Source: Thiobacillus sp. (GTDB taxonomy: Bacteria; Pseudomonadota; Gammaproteobacteria; Burkholderiales; Thiobacillaceae). Taken from it: a stretch of DNA of 54,521 bases. This document shows, piece after piece, positions 19,676 to 27,475 of the stretch (its first letter is position 1; each line of letters begins with the position of its first letter). The notes under the pieces were generated by a model. The model was not told where the DNA came from. It worked only from the letters and a program-made list of their open reading frames with translations, and made no database searches. A program made the translations under genes and the position numbers. The stretch is from assembly GCA_018262815.1 (NCBI GenBank), contig JADFDN010000002.1, positions 1 to 54,521 of the forward strand. Direction: 5' to 3'.

Positions 19676-19993
19676 TCACTTCAGTTGCAGGCGTTCGACG
19701 ATCTGTCCTTTTTTCAGGTGGACCTCGAAGATTTCGTCGATGTCGGATTCGTCCACATAGGTATACCAGACGCCTTCCGGATACACGACCAGCAGCGGGC
19801 CTTCATCGCAGCGGTCGAGGCAGCCGGCGCTGTTGATGCGGCACTTGCCCTCGCCGTTGAGGTGAGCCTGCTTGACCTTCTTCTTCAGGTAATCGCGCAT
19901 GTGCTGGCCGCCGGATGCGCCGCAGCATTTGGCGCCGTCCTCGCGCAGGTTGGTGCAGAAAAACACGTGATGTTTGAAATACGGGTCAGTCAT
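19676..19993 (-). CDS. Thioredoxin-like [2Fe-2S] ferredoxin
   Basis: This 105-residue protein has the cysteine pattern of thioredoxin-fold [2Fe-2S] ferredoxins: FFCTNLREDGAKCCG near the N-terminus and SAGCLDRCDEGP later, followed by VVYPEGVWYTYVD. ATG 19993 gives the usual start MTDPYFKHHVFFCTN; the ORF track begins nine codons earlier. It overlaps the mazG-like gene by 8 bases. Such proteins act as redox or sensing proteins, and no partner is evident here. Confidence 0.9.
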   Translation of the reverse strand: MTDPYFKHHVFFCTNLREDGAKCCGASGGQHMRDYLKKKVKQAHLNGEGKCRINSAGCLDRCDEGPLLVVYPEGVWYTYVDESDIDEIFEVHLKKGQIVERLQLK

Positions 19994-20357
19994 TCTGGTA
20001 ATCCGAATATTTAAGGGCATTGCCGTACGCTTTTTCGACTGGGTACTTGCGTGCGTTGAGCGCCAGTTTGTCGGCGGCGGCGTCGAGCAGGTCGATGTCC
20101 AGCAGGTCGGCCAGCCGGGTCAGGTAGATCAGCACGTCGGCGATTTCCTGGCGCACCGCTTCGTGCTGGTCGGGGCTCAGGTGCTGGCTTTGCTCCGGGC
20201 TCATCCACTGGAAGGGTTCCAGCAGTTCCGCCGTTTCCACGGAGAGCGCCATGACCAGGTTCTTCGGCGTGTGGTAGCGTTCCCAGGCGCGGGCTTCGGC
20301 GAATTCGCGGATACGCCGGCGCAGGGTGTCGAGGCTGTCGATTTCATCAGGGCTCAT
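19986..20357 (-). CDS. MazG-like nucleotide pyrophosphohydrolase
   Basis: This all-alpha NTP pyrophosphatase of the MazG/dCTPase type hydrolyses nucleoside triphosphates, probably for house-cleaning. The 123-residue product has metal-binding acidic motifs ETAELLEPFQW and EIADVLIYLTRLAD, matching the ExxE and ExxD pattern of this fold. ATG 20357 or 20366 is the start; the ORF-track version is longer. It heads the minus-strand unit mazG-ferredoxin-hydrolase-ABC and is divergent from the exopolysaccharide operon. Confidence 0.88.
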   Translation of the reverse strand: MSPDEIDSLDTLRRRIREFAEARAWERYHTPKNLVMALSVETAELLEPFQWMSPEQSQHLSPDQHEAVRQEIADVLIYLTRLADLLDIDLLDAAADKLALNARKYPVEKAYGNALKYSDYQND

Positions 20358-20478
20358 GGACGGCATGATACCGCGGCAGGCGGCAGGCTTACGACATGGG
20401 TGTCGGGTCGCCGACGTTCTGGCAGCGGCCGCTACCGGCAAGCCGTTGCCGAGCAAGGCCGTCGCGGTGCCCGGACTC

Positions 20479-20494
20479 TGGCCTGCAGATTGCT
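20479..20494 (+). promoter_or_regulatory. Sigma-54 (RpoN) promoter of the exopolysaccharide operon
   Basis: TGGCCTGCAGATTGCT has exact GG-N10-GC spacing and matches TGGCACG-N4-TTGCT except at two positions. GG (-24) is at 20480-20481 and GC (-12) at 20492-20493, predicting transcription from about 20504 and a leader of about 74 bases to ATG 20578. It lies in the only sizeable gap before the operon, divergent from the mazG-like gene. Dependence on an enhancer-binding regulator such as PrsR is an inference from other XrtA systems. Confidence 0.8.
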
Positions 20495-20515
20495 TGCAGT
20501 ATTGGGATGCAAGCA
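20491..20515. promoter_or_regulatory. 8-bp inverted repeat at the predicted transcription start
   Basis: TGCTTGCA and TGCAAGCA flank a 9-base spacer; the dyad centre (about 20503) falls on the predicted sigma-54 start site and the left arm begins inside the -12 element. A dimeric repressor bound here would block open-complex formation. A hairpin in the early leader is an alternative. No regulator gene is visible in the window. Confidence 0.5.
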
Positions 20516-20524
20516 TTGTTTTTT

Positions 20525-20553
20525 AATCCGCTCTGGCATAATGCCAGCGGATT
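20525..20553 (+). promoter_or_regulatory. Leader-RNA hairpin before the export lipoprotein gene
   Basis: AATCCG and CTGGCA pair with TGCCAG and CGGATT around a TAA loop, giving two 6-bp helices with a 2-base bulge. It sits about 20 bases into the predicted leader and ends 12 bases before the AAGGGAGGG ribosome site. There is no following U-run, so it is not a classic terminator. It could stabilise the mRNA or be an RNA- or protein-binding site. It also contains a weaker GG-N10-GC match at 20534-20548. Confidence 0.5.
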
Positions 20554-20577
20554 AACTGTATATAAGGGAGGGTGGAC

Positions 20578-21201
20578 ATGTTTACGATCAAGAAGCATTT
20601 CGCGCGCGCAGGCGTGGTGTTGGCCGTGGCCGCCATGGCGGGCTGTTCCAGCACGCCGACGTATCCCCCCGCTCCGGCCCAGACCGGCAGCTATGACTGG
20701 AACTATCTGGTCGGGCCGGGCGACTCGGTCCAGGTCTTCGTTTGGCGCAATCCCGAAGTGTCCGGCAGCTTCCCGGTCCGCCCCGATGGCAAGATGACCA
20801 TGAACCTGGTGGAAGATATCCAGGCTTCCGGCAAGACCCCCACCCAGCTGGCGCGTGACATCGAAAAATCGCTGTCCAAATACATTCAGGAACCGATTGT
20901 CACCGTGATCGTTGCCGGCGGTATCGGTCCCTTCGACCAGCAGATCCGTGTCGTCGGCGAGGCGGCCAAGCCGCAGGCCCTGAATTACCGTGAAAAAATG
21001 AGTCTGATCGATCTGATGATCTCGGTCGGCGGCCTGACGGATTTCGCCGCGGGCAACAAGGCCTACATCCTGCGCACGGTGGACGGCAAGCAGCACCAGC
21101 TCGGTGTGCGCCTGGATGACCTGCTGAGAGGCGGCGACGTGACGGCCAACGTCGACATGCGCCCGGGCGATGTGCTGGTGGTGCCTGAAAGCCTGTTCTA
21201 A
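20578..21201 (+). CDS. XrtA-system exopolysaccharide export lipoprotein (Wza family)
   Basis: This protein forms or feeds the outer-membrane channel for polysaccharide export. The 207-residue product has a lipoprotein signal (AVAAMAGCSS), then the poly-export domain (YLVGPGDSVQVFVWRNPEVSG) and a SLBB domain (IRVVGEAAKPQALNYREKMS). It fits the XrtA-associated export family TIGR03027. The strong ribosome site AAGGGAGGG supports ATG 20578 over GTG 20572. It is the first gene of the operon and follows the sigma-54 promoter and hairpin leader. Confidence 0.93.
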   Translation: MFTIKKHFARAGVVLAVAAMAGCSSTPTYPPAPAQTGSYDWNYLVGPGDSVQVFVWRNPEVSGSFPVRPDGKMTMNLVEDIQASGKTPTQLARDIEKSLSKYIQEPIVTVIVAGGIGPFDQQIRVVGEAAKPQALNYREKMSLIDLMISVGGLTDFAAGNKAYILRTVDGKQHQLGVRLDDLLRGGDVTANVDMRPGDVLVVPESLF

Positions 21202-21209
21202 CTATGTCT

Positions 21210-21227
21210 GCGCCGCTTTTGCGGCGC
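21210..21227 (+). other. Intercistronic hairpin after the export gene
   Basis: GCGCCGC TTTT GCGGCGC is a perfect 7-bp GC stem with a tetraloop, starting 9 bases after the stop codon. It is followed by TTGTGCCC rather than a T-run, so full termination is unlikely. It may be an attenuator or a 3'-end stabiliser that raises export-lipoprotein mRNA relative to downstream genes. Confidence 0.5.
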
Positions 21228-21275
21228 TTGTGCCCAAGCCGTAGGCTGTCGGGTGCTTTTTGATGGAACGTCCGC

Positions 21276-22814
21276 ATGGATCAAGTGCTGCAGCAAATTC
21301 TGGGGTATGCCAAGGCCACGTGGCACCGCCGCTGGTGGGGGGTGGTCGTGGCCTGGCTGGTATGCATCGTCGGCTGGACCTGGGTGATGATGATTCCCGA
21401 CCGCTATCAGGCGTCGGCGCGCGTCTATGTCGATACGCAAACCCTGTTGAAGCCGCTGCTGTCTGGTCTTGCGGCGCAGCCCAATATCGAGCAGCAGATC
21501 AAGCTGATGACGCGTCAGCTGGTCAGCCGGCCGACGCTGGAAAAGGTTGCGCGCATGACCGACCTGGACGTCAAGGCCAAAACGCCGGAACAGACCGAGG
21601 CCATGCTGAACGGCCTGGCCGGCAAGATTTCCATCGCCGACGCCGGTCGTGAAAATCTCTACACCATCAGTTATCAGGATGCCGACGGCGACCTGGCGAA
21701 AAAAGTAGTGCAGTCGCTGCTGACCATTTTTGTCGAGACCAGTCTCGGCAAGACCCGCCAGGACATCTCCAGTTCGCAGCGCTTCATCGAGGAACAGCTG
21801 CAGCAGTATCAGCAAAAACTCACCGACGCCGAAACTGCCCTGACGGAATTCAAGCGCAAGCACATCGGCATGATGCCGGGACAGGGCGGCGATTATTACG
21901 CCAAGCTGGCCGAGGTCAGCACGCAACTGCGGCAGGCGCAGCTGGATCAGCAGGAAGCGGTCAACCGCCGTAACCAGCTCACGCGCCAGCTGGCCGACGA
22001 AGAACCCGAGCTCACGGCGGCGGCGGAGGCCGAGACGTCTGCTCATCCCGAGATCGATGGCCGCATTCAGGCGCTCGAAAAGCAGATGGACCAGTTGCGC
22101 CTGCAATACACTGATCTGCACCCGGACATCCAGTCAACCAAGCGTCTGATCGACAGGCTAAAGGCGCAGAAAAAGCTCGATCTTGCCGAGCGCAAGACCG
22201 ACCCTGCGGGCGCCCGGATCCAGAATCCGGTCTACCAGCAGCTCACCATCGCCATCGCCGAGGCGGATGCGACGGTCGCCTCGCTGAATGCGCGCGTGGC
22301 TGAATATCAGCGCCGCTATAGCGAGTTGCGCAACGCCTCCAACATGATTCCCCAGGTGGAGCAGGAGTACACCCAGCTGATGCGCGACTATGGCGTCTAT
22401 CGCCAGAACTACGACGCCCTGCTGAAGCGCCGCGAATCCGTCACCATGTCCGGCGAGGTCGAAAGCAAGACCGACACCGTCGACTTTCGCGTGATCGATC
22501 CGCCCTTCGTGCCGAGCCAGCCGGCGTGGCCGAACCGCCCGTTACTGCTGTCAATGGTGACTGTAGGCGGACTCGTTGCGGGCATTGCGGTGGCCTTCCT
22601 GCTGAGCCAGCTGCGCCGTACCGTGACCGACCGCCGCGTTCTGCGCGAGTTGACCGGCCTGCCGTTGCTGGGTGCGGTATCCCGAGTGGAAACCGATGAA
22701 ACCCGCCGCCGCAAGCGCAAGGGACTGCTGACCTATCTGGCCGCATTGGGTAGCCTGATTGCCGCCTATGGCGGGGTGATGATCCTGCAACTGGTCGTGT
22801 CGCGCGCAGGCTAG
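21276..22814 (+). CDS. XrtA-system polysaccharide chain-length determinant (Wzz/GNVR family)
   Basis: This inner-membrane polysaccharide co-polymerase controls chain length and links the kinase to the export channel. The 512-residue product has an N-terminal membrane helix (VVVAWLVCIVGWTWVMM), a long periplasmic coiled-coil body (QLDQQEAVNRRNQLTRQLAD), a GNVR-type segment near residue 390 (YGVYRQNYDALLKRRE) and two C-terminal helices. It fits family TIGR03007. The kinase is a separate protein, encoded 8 bases downstream. Confidence 0.93.
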   Translation: MDQVLQQILGYAKATWHRRWWGVVVAWLVCIVGWTWVMMIPDRYQASARVYVDTQTLLKPLLSGLAAQPNIEQQIKLMTRQLVSRPTLEKVARMTDLDVKAKTPEQTEAMLNGLAGKISIADAGRENLYTISYQDADGDLAKKVVQSLLTIFVETSLGKTRQDISSSQRFIEEQLQQYQQKLTDAETALTEFKRKHIGMMPGQGGDYYAKLAEVSTQLRQAQLDQQEAVNRRNQLTRQLADEEPELTAAAEAETSAHPEIDGRIQALEKQMDQLRLQYTDLHPDIQSTKRLIDRLKAQKKLDLAERKTDPAGARIQNPVYQQLTIAIAEADATVASLNARVAEYQRRYSELRNASNMIPQVEQEYTQLMRDYGVYRQNYDALLKRRESVTMSGEVESKTDTVDFRVIDPPFVPSQPAWPNRPLLLSMVTVGGLVAGIAVAFLLSQLRRTVTDRRVLRELTGLPLLGAVSRVETDETRRRKRKGLLTYLAALGSLIAAYGGVMILQLVVSRAG

Positions 22815-22822
22815 GAGGAACC

Positions 22823-23764
22823 ATGAGCATTATTGAAAAAGCAGCCGGCAAGATGGGCGCGGGCGCACCCCAGTCAGGCTTTCCGTCCGGCGACGGCAAT
22901 CCGGGCCACGATGCCAGCCTGATCGAGAACGCGCTCAACAAGCAGCGCGGGAATCAGGCTGCCCCCTTTGTCGCCACACCGGTCGAGCCGATGTTCAACG
23001 CGCCGGATACCATTGCGATGGAAGGTGGCAGCCAGATGCAGTCGATCAACCTGGCGCGCCTGCACCGCATGGGCGTGGTGTCGCCAGACGCCGAGAAAAG
23101 CCAGATTGCCGAGGAGTTCCGCATCATCAAGCGGCCGCTCATTGCCAATGCCTTCGGTCAGGGTGCCGCGCGGGTCAAGAACGGCAACCTGATCATGGTC
23201 ACCAGTTCCCTGCCGGGCGAAGGCAAGAGCTTCTGCGCGATCAACCTTGCCATTTCGATGGCGATGGAAATGGATCGCACCGTGCTGCTGATCGATGCCG
23301 ACGTCGCCAAGCCACGCGTACCCGAATATCTCGGCATTCATGCCGACAAGGGTCTGCTCGACGTGCTGCAGGACAAGGATCTGAAACTGTCCGACGTGCT
23401 GATCCGCACCGATATCGCCAAATTGACGGTGCTGCCGGCTGGCCGCACCTACAAGCGCGCCACCGAACTGCTGGCGAGTGCCGCCATGACTCGTCTGGTC
23501 GAGGACATCGGCAACCGCTACCCTGACCGGATCATCCTGTTCGATTCCCCGCCCCTGCTGGCGACCAGCGAATCGAGCGTGCTGGCGACCCATATGGGCC
23601 AGATCGTCATGGTGGTGGAGGCCGAGAAAACCTCGCAAGAGGCGGTGCGCGAAGCCCTGAGCCACATCCAGTCATGTGAAGTGGTGGGCATGCTGCTGAA
23701 CAAGACCACGCCGACCCCGGGTGCAGATTATTACTATGGTTATTATGGCAGTTACGGAAAATAG
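22823..23764 (+). CDS. XrtA-associated tyrosine autokinase (BY-kinase)
   Basis: Bacterial tyrosine kinases of this type phosphorylate their own C-terminal tyrosine cluster and modulate polysaccharide assembly. The 313-residue product has Walker A (SSLPGEGKSFCAINLA), Walker A' (VLLIDADVAKPRVPEYLG), Walker B (IILFDSPPLLATSES) and a C-terminal cluster YYYGYYGSYGK. It fits TIGR03018. A GGAGG ribosome site lies 6 bases before ATG 22823. Its 3' end overlaps the next gene. Confidence 0.93.
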   Translation: MSIIEKAAGKMGAGAPQSGFPSGDGNPGHDASLIENALNKQRGNQAAPFVATPVEPMFNAPDTIAMEGGSQMQSINLARLHRMGVVSPDAEKSQIAEEFRIIKRPLIANAFGQGAARVKNGNLIMVTSSLPGEGKSFCAINLAISMAMEMDRTVLLIDADVAKPRVPEYLGIHADKGLLDVLQDKDLKLSDVLIRTDIAKLTVLPAGRTYKRATELLASAAMTRLVEDIGNRYPDRIILFDSPPLLATSESSVLATHMGQIVMVVEAEKTSQEAVREALSHIQSCEVVGMLLNKTTPTPGADYYYGYYGSYGK

Positions 23765-25253
23765 ACACCGCCCGCGCTGCCGCGCGGCGCAGGCAGGCAT
23801 CCTGTTGATGGCTGCGGGATTTGCATCGGTTGCGCATGCTGTCGACTGGCGTCTTGAGCCTCATATCCGGGCCTCGTCCACGTACACCGACAATGCCACT
23901 CAAAGCACGACCAATCCGGAAGACGCAATGATCCTGAGCGTGACTCCGGGTTTCACAATGCGTTCCGCAGGGTCGCGTCGCGTGCAGGCCACCGTCCAAT
24001 ACAGCATGACCGGCGTCGCGCGCTTCGGCGGCGACGAGAGCGATGATCTCTACCACAACCTGAACGCCGCCGGCAAAGCTGAACTGGTTGAGGATTTCCT
24101 GTTCATCGATGGGAACGCACGCATCTCGCAGGAACTGATCTCGCTTCTGGGGCCGACCGTCGATGCCACCGTCAACGACAGCAACCGCGCTACGGTCGGC
24201 ACCTATTCGATCAGTCCTTACATCCAGCAGCGTCTCGGCACCTTCGCTTATGCACAGGCCCGCTACACTGCCAGAGGCGCGATTTTTGAGAACGAAGTCG
24301 CTTCCGATTCAAGCTCGAATTCGTTCACTGCAAGCCTGAACAGCGGGACCCGTTTCGACGATCTCAGCTGGGGGTTTCATTACTCTCTCATCGACACGGA
24401 TTACAACACGGGCCCCGATACCACGTTCGAGCGCGTAAGCGCCACGGCTGGGTATAAGCTGACGCGGAAATTCCGTGTGTTCGGCACCATTGGAGAGGAC
24501 AAAAACGAATATCTGAGCGCCAGCGGGACCGACGGCTCGTCCTACAGCGTGGGCTTGGGCTGGTCACCGTCGCGCCGGACCAGCGTCGAGGCTTCGACCG
24601 GGGAGCGCTACTTTGGCAGCACCCACAGCTTTTCCGCCAGACACGCTTCGCGCCTGACGCGTTGGGACGTGCGCTACACAGAGGATGTGAGTGATATTTC
24701 GCGCCTGGCGACGGATTTCCGTGACCTGAGGGGAGCAGAATTGAACTCGTGCCCTCCCGGTACGAAGCTACCCATCCCTCCCACCTTGCTGGATGTAATC
24801 AACGCCGACTGCGATGTCGACCTCTTTTTCGGCACGTCCATCGTCAACGGCGTATTCCTCTCCAAGTTGCTGACGGCGGGCGTCTCGTGGGATGTTGGAA
24901 ATCGCACTACCGTCTCCGCCAGGCTATCAGACCTCACCCGCGAGTTTCAGCTCATCAGCCAGGGGGAAGATCGGGTGCAGACTGTCTCAGGCACTATTAA
25001 CCACGAGCTGTCTGCACGGACGTCCGCCTATGGCCGCCTGTCGCTTACCCGCAATAGCTTGGACAGTACCGCAGCCGGTGGGGGCGGAGCACGCGAGGAT
25101 GACATCATGAGCTTCAACCTCGGTCTCAATCACCGTTTTGCCGAGCAGTTTAGTGGCGCGCTGATCTTCCGCCACACTCAACGGGATTCGAACGCGGCCA
25201 ACTCGAATTACGAAGAAAACAGCCTCACGGCATCGGTCAACATGCGCTTCTGA
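23745..25253 (+). CDS. XrtA-associated outer-membrane beta-barrel protein (TIGR03016-like)
   Basis: This protein is found in most XrtA exopolysaccharide loci and is thought to be an outer-membrane barrel working with export; its precise role is not established. The roughly 502-residue product has a signal peptide ending FASVAHA, then many alternating amphipathic strands rich in Ser, Thr, Tyr and Gly, and ends SLTASVNMRF with the terminal Phe of barrels. ATG 23745 or 23736 within the end of the kinase gene is the likely start; the ORF-track GTG 23721 is less likely. A sigma-54 promoter for the next gene begins 15 bases after its stop. Confidence 0.88.
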   Translation: MAVTENRHRPRCRAAQAGILLMAAGFASVAHAVDWRLEPHIRASSTYTDNATQSTTNPEDAMILSVTPGFTMRSAGSRRVQATVQYSMTGVARFGGDESDDLYHNLNAAGKAELVEDFLFIDGNARISQELISLLGPTVDATVNDSNRATVGTYSISPYIQQRLGTFAYAQARYTARGAIFENEVASDSSSNSFTASLNSGTRFDDLSWGFHYSLIDTDYNTGPDTTFERVSATAGYKLTRKFRVFGTIGEDKNEYLSASGTDGSSYSVGLGWSPSRRTSVEASTGERYFGSTHSFSARHASRLTRWDVRYTEDVSDISRLATDFRDLRGAELNSCPPGTKLPIPPTLLDVINADCDVDLFFGTSIVNGVFLSKLLTAGVSWDVGNRTTVSARLSDLTREFQLISQGEDRVQTVSGTINHELSARTSAYGRLSLTRNSLDSTAAGGGGAREDDIMSFNLGLNHRFAEQFSGALIFRHTQRDSNAANSNYEENSLTASVNMRF

Positions 25254-25267
25254 CCGGTCTTCCGGCA

Positions 25268-25283
25268 TGGCACAGCGGTTGCT
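25268..25283 (+). promoter_or_regulatory. Internal sigma-54 (RpoN) promoter before the ATPase gene
   Basis: TGGCACAGCGGTTGCT is one base from the TGGCACG-N4-TTGCT consensus, with exact GG-N10-GC spacing; it is the best of the three matches in the window. The GC is at 25281-25282, predicting a start near 25294 and a 40-base leader before ATG 25334. It would allow the ATPase-to-glycosyltransferase part of the locus to be transcribed independently of the 20479 promoter. Confidence 0.8.
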
Positions 25284-25333
25284 TCGCATTCCGTGCGCGC
25301 GCCCGCGTGCCACTCAGAGATAACGGATCGTCC

Positions 25334-26368
25334 ATGTACGAAGATTACTACCGCTTCAGCGCCAAGCCCTTCCAGCTCAATCCCGATCCGCGTTTCTTCT
25401 TCGGTTCCAAGGGCCACAAGCGGGCGATGGCGTATCTGGACTACGGCCTGTCGCTGGGCGAGGGTTTCATCGTCATCACCGGCGAGGTGGGCGCAGGCAA
25501 GACCACGCTGGTGCGCAACCTGTTTCGCCAGCTCGAATCACACAACCTGCTTGCTGCGCAGCTGGTGTCGACCCAGCTCGATGCCGAGGACACCCTGCGC
25601 AGCGTGGCTGCCTCGTTCGGTCTGGAGCACGAAGGCCTGACCAAGTCGGCGCTGCTGAAAAATCTGGAAGATTTTCTGGTGGCCGCCACCCGCCAGGGCA
25701 AGCGCGTCCTGCTGGTCGTGGATGAAGCGCAGAACCTGACCCAGCGTGCGGTCGAGGAGCTGCGCATGCTGTCCAACTACCAGAATAACGAGCGTTCGCT
25801 GATCCAAACCTTCCTCTTGGGCCAGCCGGAATTTCGCGGCATTCTGCAAAGCCCCGACATGCAGCAGTTGCGCCAGCGCGTGGTGGCGTCGTATCACCTG
25901 GGGCCGCTCGATGCCGACGAGACGCGCGGCTACATCGAGCACCGTCTGCGCACCGTCGGCTGGCAGGGCATGCCGAGTTTCGACGACACCGCCTTCGCCG
26001 CGCTGCACCGCTTCACCGGAGGCATACCGCGCCGCCTGAACACCACGTGCGACCGCCTGCTGCTGTTCGGATTTCTCGAGGAGAAAACGCACTTCGGCGA
26101 GGCCGAGGTCAACGAGGTGATCGCCGACCTGAAGAACGAGGTGGCACACCAGGATTTTCAGGGCAGCACGGGCGCCAGCACGTCTGCACCGTCGAATGGC
26201 GTACATTCCGGCGAAGACCATCAGCGTCTGGTCCAGCGGGTCGAGCAGATGGAGCGCTCGGTCAACCGCATCCTGCCCATCGTGCGCAAGATTCTCTATA
26301 CCGTGAGCGAGCGTCAGTCGGCGGCTGAAGAAGGCATCGCGCCGGACGGCCACGACGGTACGCACTAA
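25334..26368 (+). CDS. XrtA-associated AAA ATPase (ExeA-like)
   Basis: This ATPase of the ExeA/GspA type is conserved in XrtA loci (TIGR03015). The 344-residue product starts MYEDYYRFSAKPFQLNPDPRFF, has Walker A (GEVGAGKTTLVRNL), Walker B (VLLVVDEAQNL) and the sensor region LLGQPEFR, then a C-terminal tail with a short coiled coil. Homologues pair with peptidoglycan-binding partners, and a role in placing the secretion apparatus is suggested but unproven. ATG 25334 fits the family start; the ORF track begins nine codons earlier. It is followed 3 bases later by wecB. Confidence 0.92.
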   Translation: MYEDYYRFSAKPFQLNPDPRFFFGSKGHKRAMAYLDYGLSLGEGFIVITGEVGAGKTTLVRNLFRQLESHNLLAAQLVSTQLDAEDTLRSVAASFGLEHEGLTKSALLKNLEDFLVAATRQGKRVLLVVDEAQNLTQRAVEELRMLSNYQNNERSLIQTFLLGQPEFRGILQSPDMQQLRQRVVASYHLGPLDADETRGYIEHRLRTVGWQGMPSFDDTAFAALHRFTGGIPRRLNTTCDRLLLFGFLEEKTHFGEAEVNEVIADLKNEVAHQDFQGSTGASTSAPSNGVHSGEDHQRLVQRVEQMERSVNRILPIVRKILYTVSERQSAAEEGIAPDGHDGTH

Positions 26369-26371
26369 GCC

Positions 26372-27475
26372 ATGACCCAGGTTTTATGTATCGCGGGCGC
26401 GCGTCCGAATTTCATGAAAATCGCCCCGGTGATGGCCGCCCTGGCCGAAACCGGCATCGCCGCGCAACTGCTGCACACCGGCCAGCATTACGACGCGGCG
26501 ATGAGCGACAGTTTCTTCGCCGACCTCGGCATTCCGCCGCCCGATCATCATCTTGAAGTCGGCTCGGGCAGTCATGCCGTGCAGACGGCCGAAGTGATGA
26601 AGCGCTTCGAACCGGTGCTCGAAAGCGTGCAGCCGCGGGCCGTGCTGGTGGTGGGCGACGTTAATTCGACCATCGCCTGCGCACTGGTGGCGGCCAAGCG
26701 CGGCGTGCGGGTGATCCATGTCGAAGCCGGGCTGCGCAGCTACGACCGCAGCATGCCGGAAGAGATCAACCGCGTATTGACCGACCAGATTTCCGACCTG
26801 CTCTTCACCACGGAGAAAAGCGCGCTCGCCAACCTGGTGCGCGAGGGCATCGATCCCGCACGGGTCGAATTTGTCGGCAACGTGATGATCGATACCCTGT
26901 ACCGCAACCTCGGGCAGGCCGTCCCGGCCAGCCGGACCCTCGGCGCCGCGTTGCCGCAGTATGCGGTATTGACGCTGCACCGGCCGTCCAACGTCGACGA
27001 CCGCGACACGCTTGAGGCATTGCTCGACGTTGTCGGGGAAATCAACCGCAGCCTGCCGGTGGTGATGCCGCTGCACCCGCGCACGCGCGGCAACATCGAG
27101 AAATTCGGCTTTACCGCCAAGCTCGACGGCCTGCATCTCCTGCCGCCGGTCGGCTATCTGGAAATGCTCGGCCTGATGCGCGACGCTAAGCTGGTGCTGA
27201 CCGATTCCGGCGGCATCCAGGAGGAAACCACCGCGCTCGGCGTGCCCTGCCTGACGCTGCGCGAGAACACCGAGCGTCCGATCACCCTCTCCGAAGGCAC
27301 CAATACGCTCGTCGGCCCCCACCCGGATGCAATCCGGTCAGCATTCGCCGAGGTCATGGCGAATGGCGGCAAGGCCGGACGCATTCCCGAATACTGGGAT
27401 GGCCGTGCGGCGATGCGCATCGCGCATACGCTGAAGGGCTGGCTGCCGCAGCAGAAGGGCAGGAGGGCTGCATAG
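26372..27475 (+). CDS. wecB: UDP-N-acetylglucosamine 2-epimerase (non-hydrolysing)
   Basis: This enzyme makes UDP-N-acetylmannosamine from UDP-GlcNAc, indicating a ManNAc-type sugar in the polymer. The 367-residue product has GARPNFMKIAPVMAAL at the N-terminus, the conserved VVGDVNSTIACALVA, HVEAGLRSYDRSMPEEINR, and the C-terminal TDSGGIQEETTALGVPCLTLR. It lacks a companion ManNAc dehydrogenase (wecC) here, so the product may be used directly or oxidised by an enzyme encoded elsewhere. It is tightly packed between the ATPase and deacetylase genes. Confidence 0.95.
   Translation: MTQVLCIAGARPNFMKIAPVMAALAETGIAAQLLHTGQHYDAAMSDSFFADLGIPPPDHHLEVGSGSHAVQTAEVMKRFEPVLESVQPRAVLVVGDVNSTIACALVAAKRGVRVIHVEAGLRSYDRSMPEEINRVLTDQISDLLFTTEKSALANLVREGIDPARVEFVGNVMIDTLYRNLGQAVPASRTLGAALPQYAVLTLHRPSNVDDRDTLEALLDVVGEINRSLPVVMPLHPRTRGNIEKFGFTAKLDGLHLLPPVGYLEMLGLMRDAKLVLTDSGGIQEETTALGVPCLTLRENTERPITLSEGTNTLVGPHPDAIRSAFAEVMANGGKAGRIPEYWDGRAAMRIAHTLKGWLPQQKGRRAA

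Noticed and set aside
21243-21258. Possible sigma-54 site before the chain-length gene
   Set aside because: Spacing is 9 bases (GG-CTGTCGGGT-GC), and the rest of the consensus is poor.
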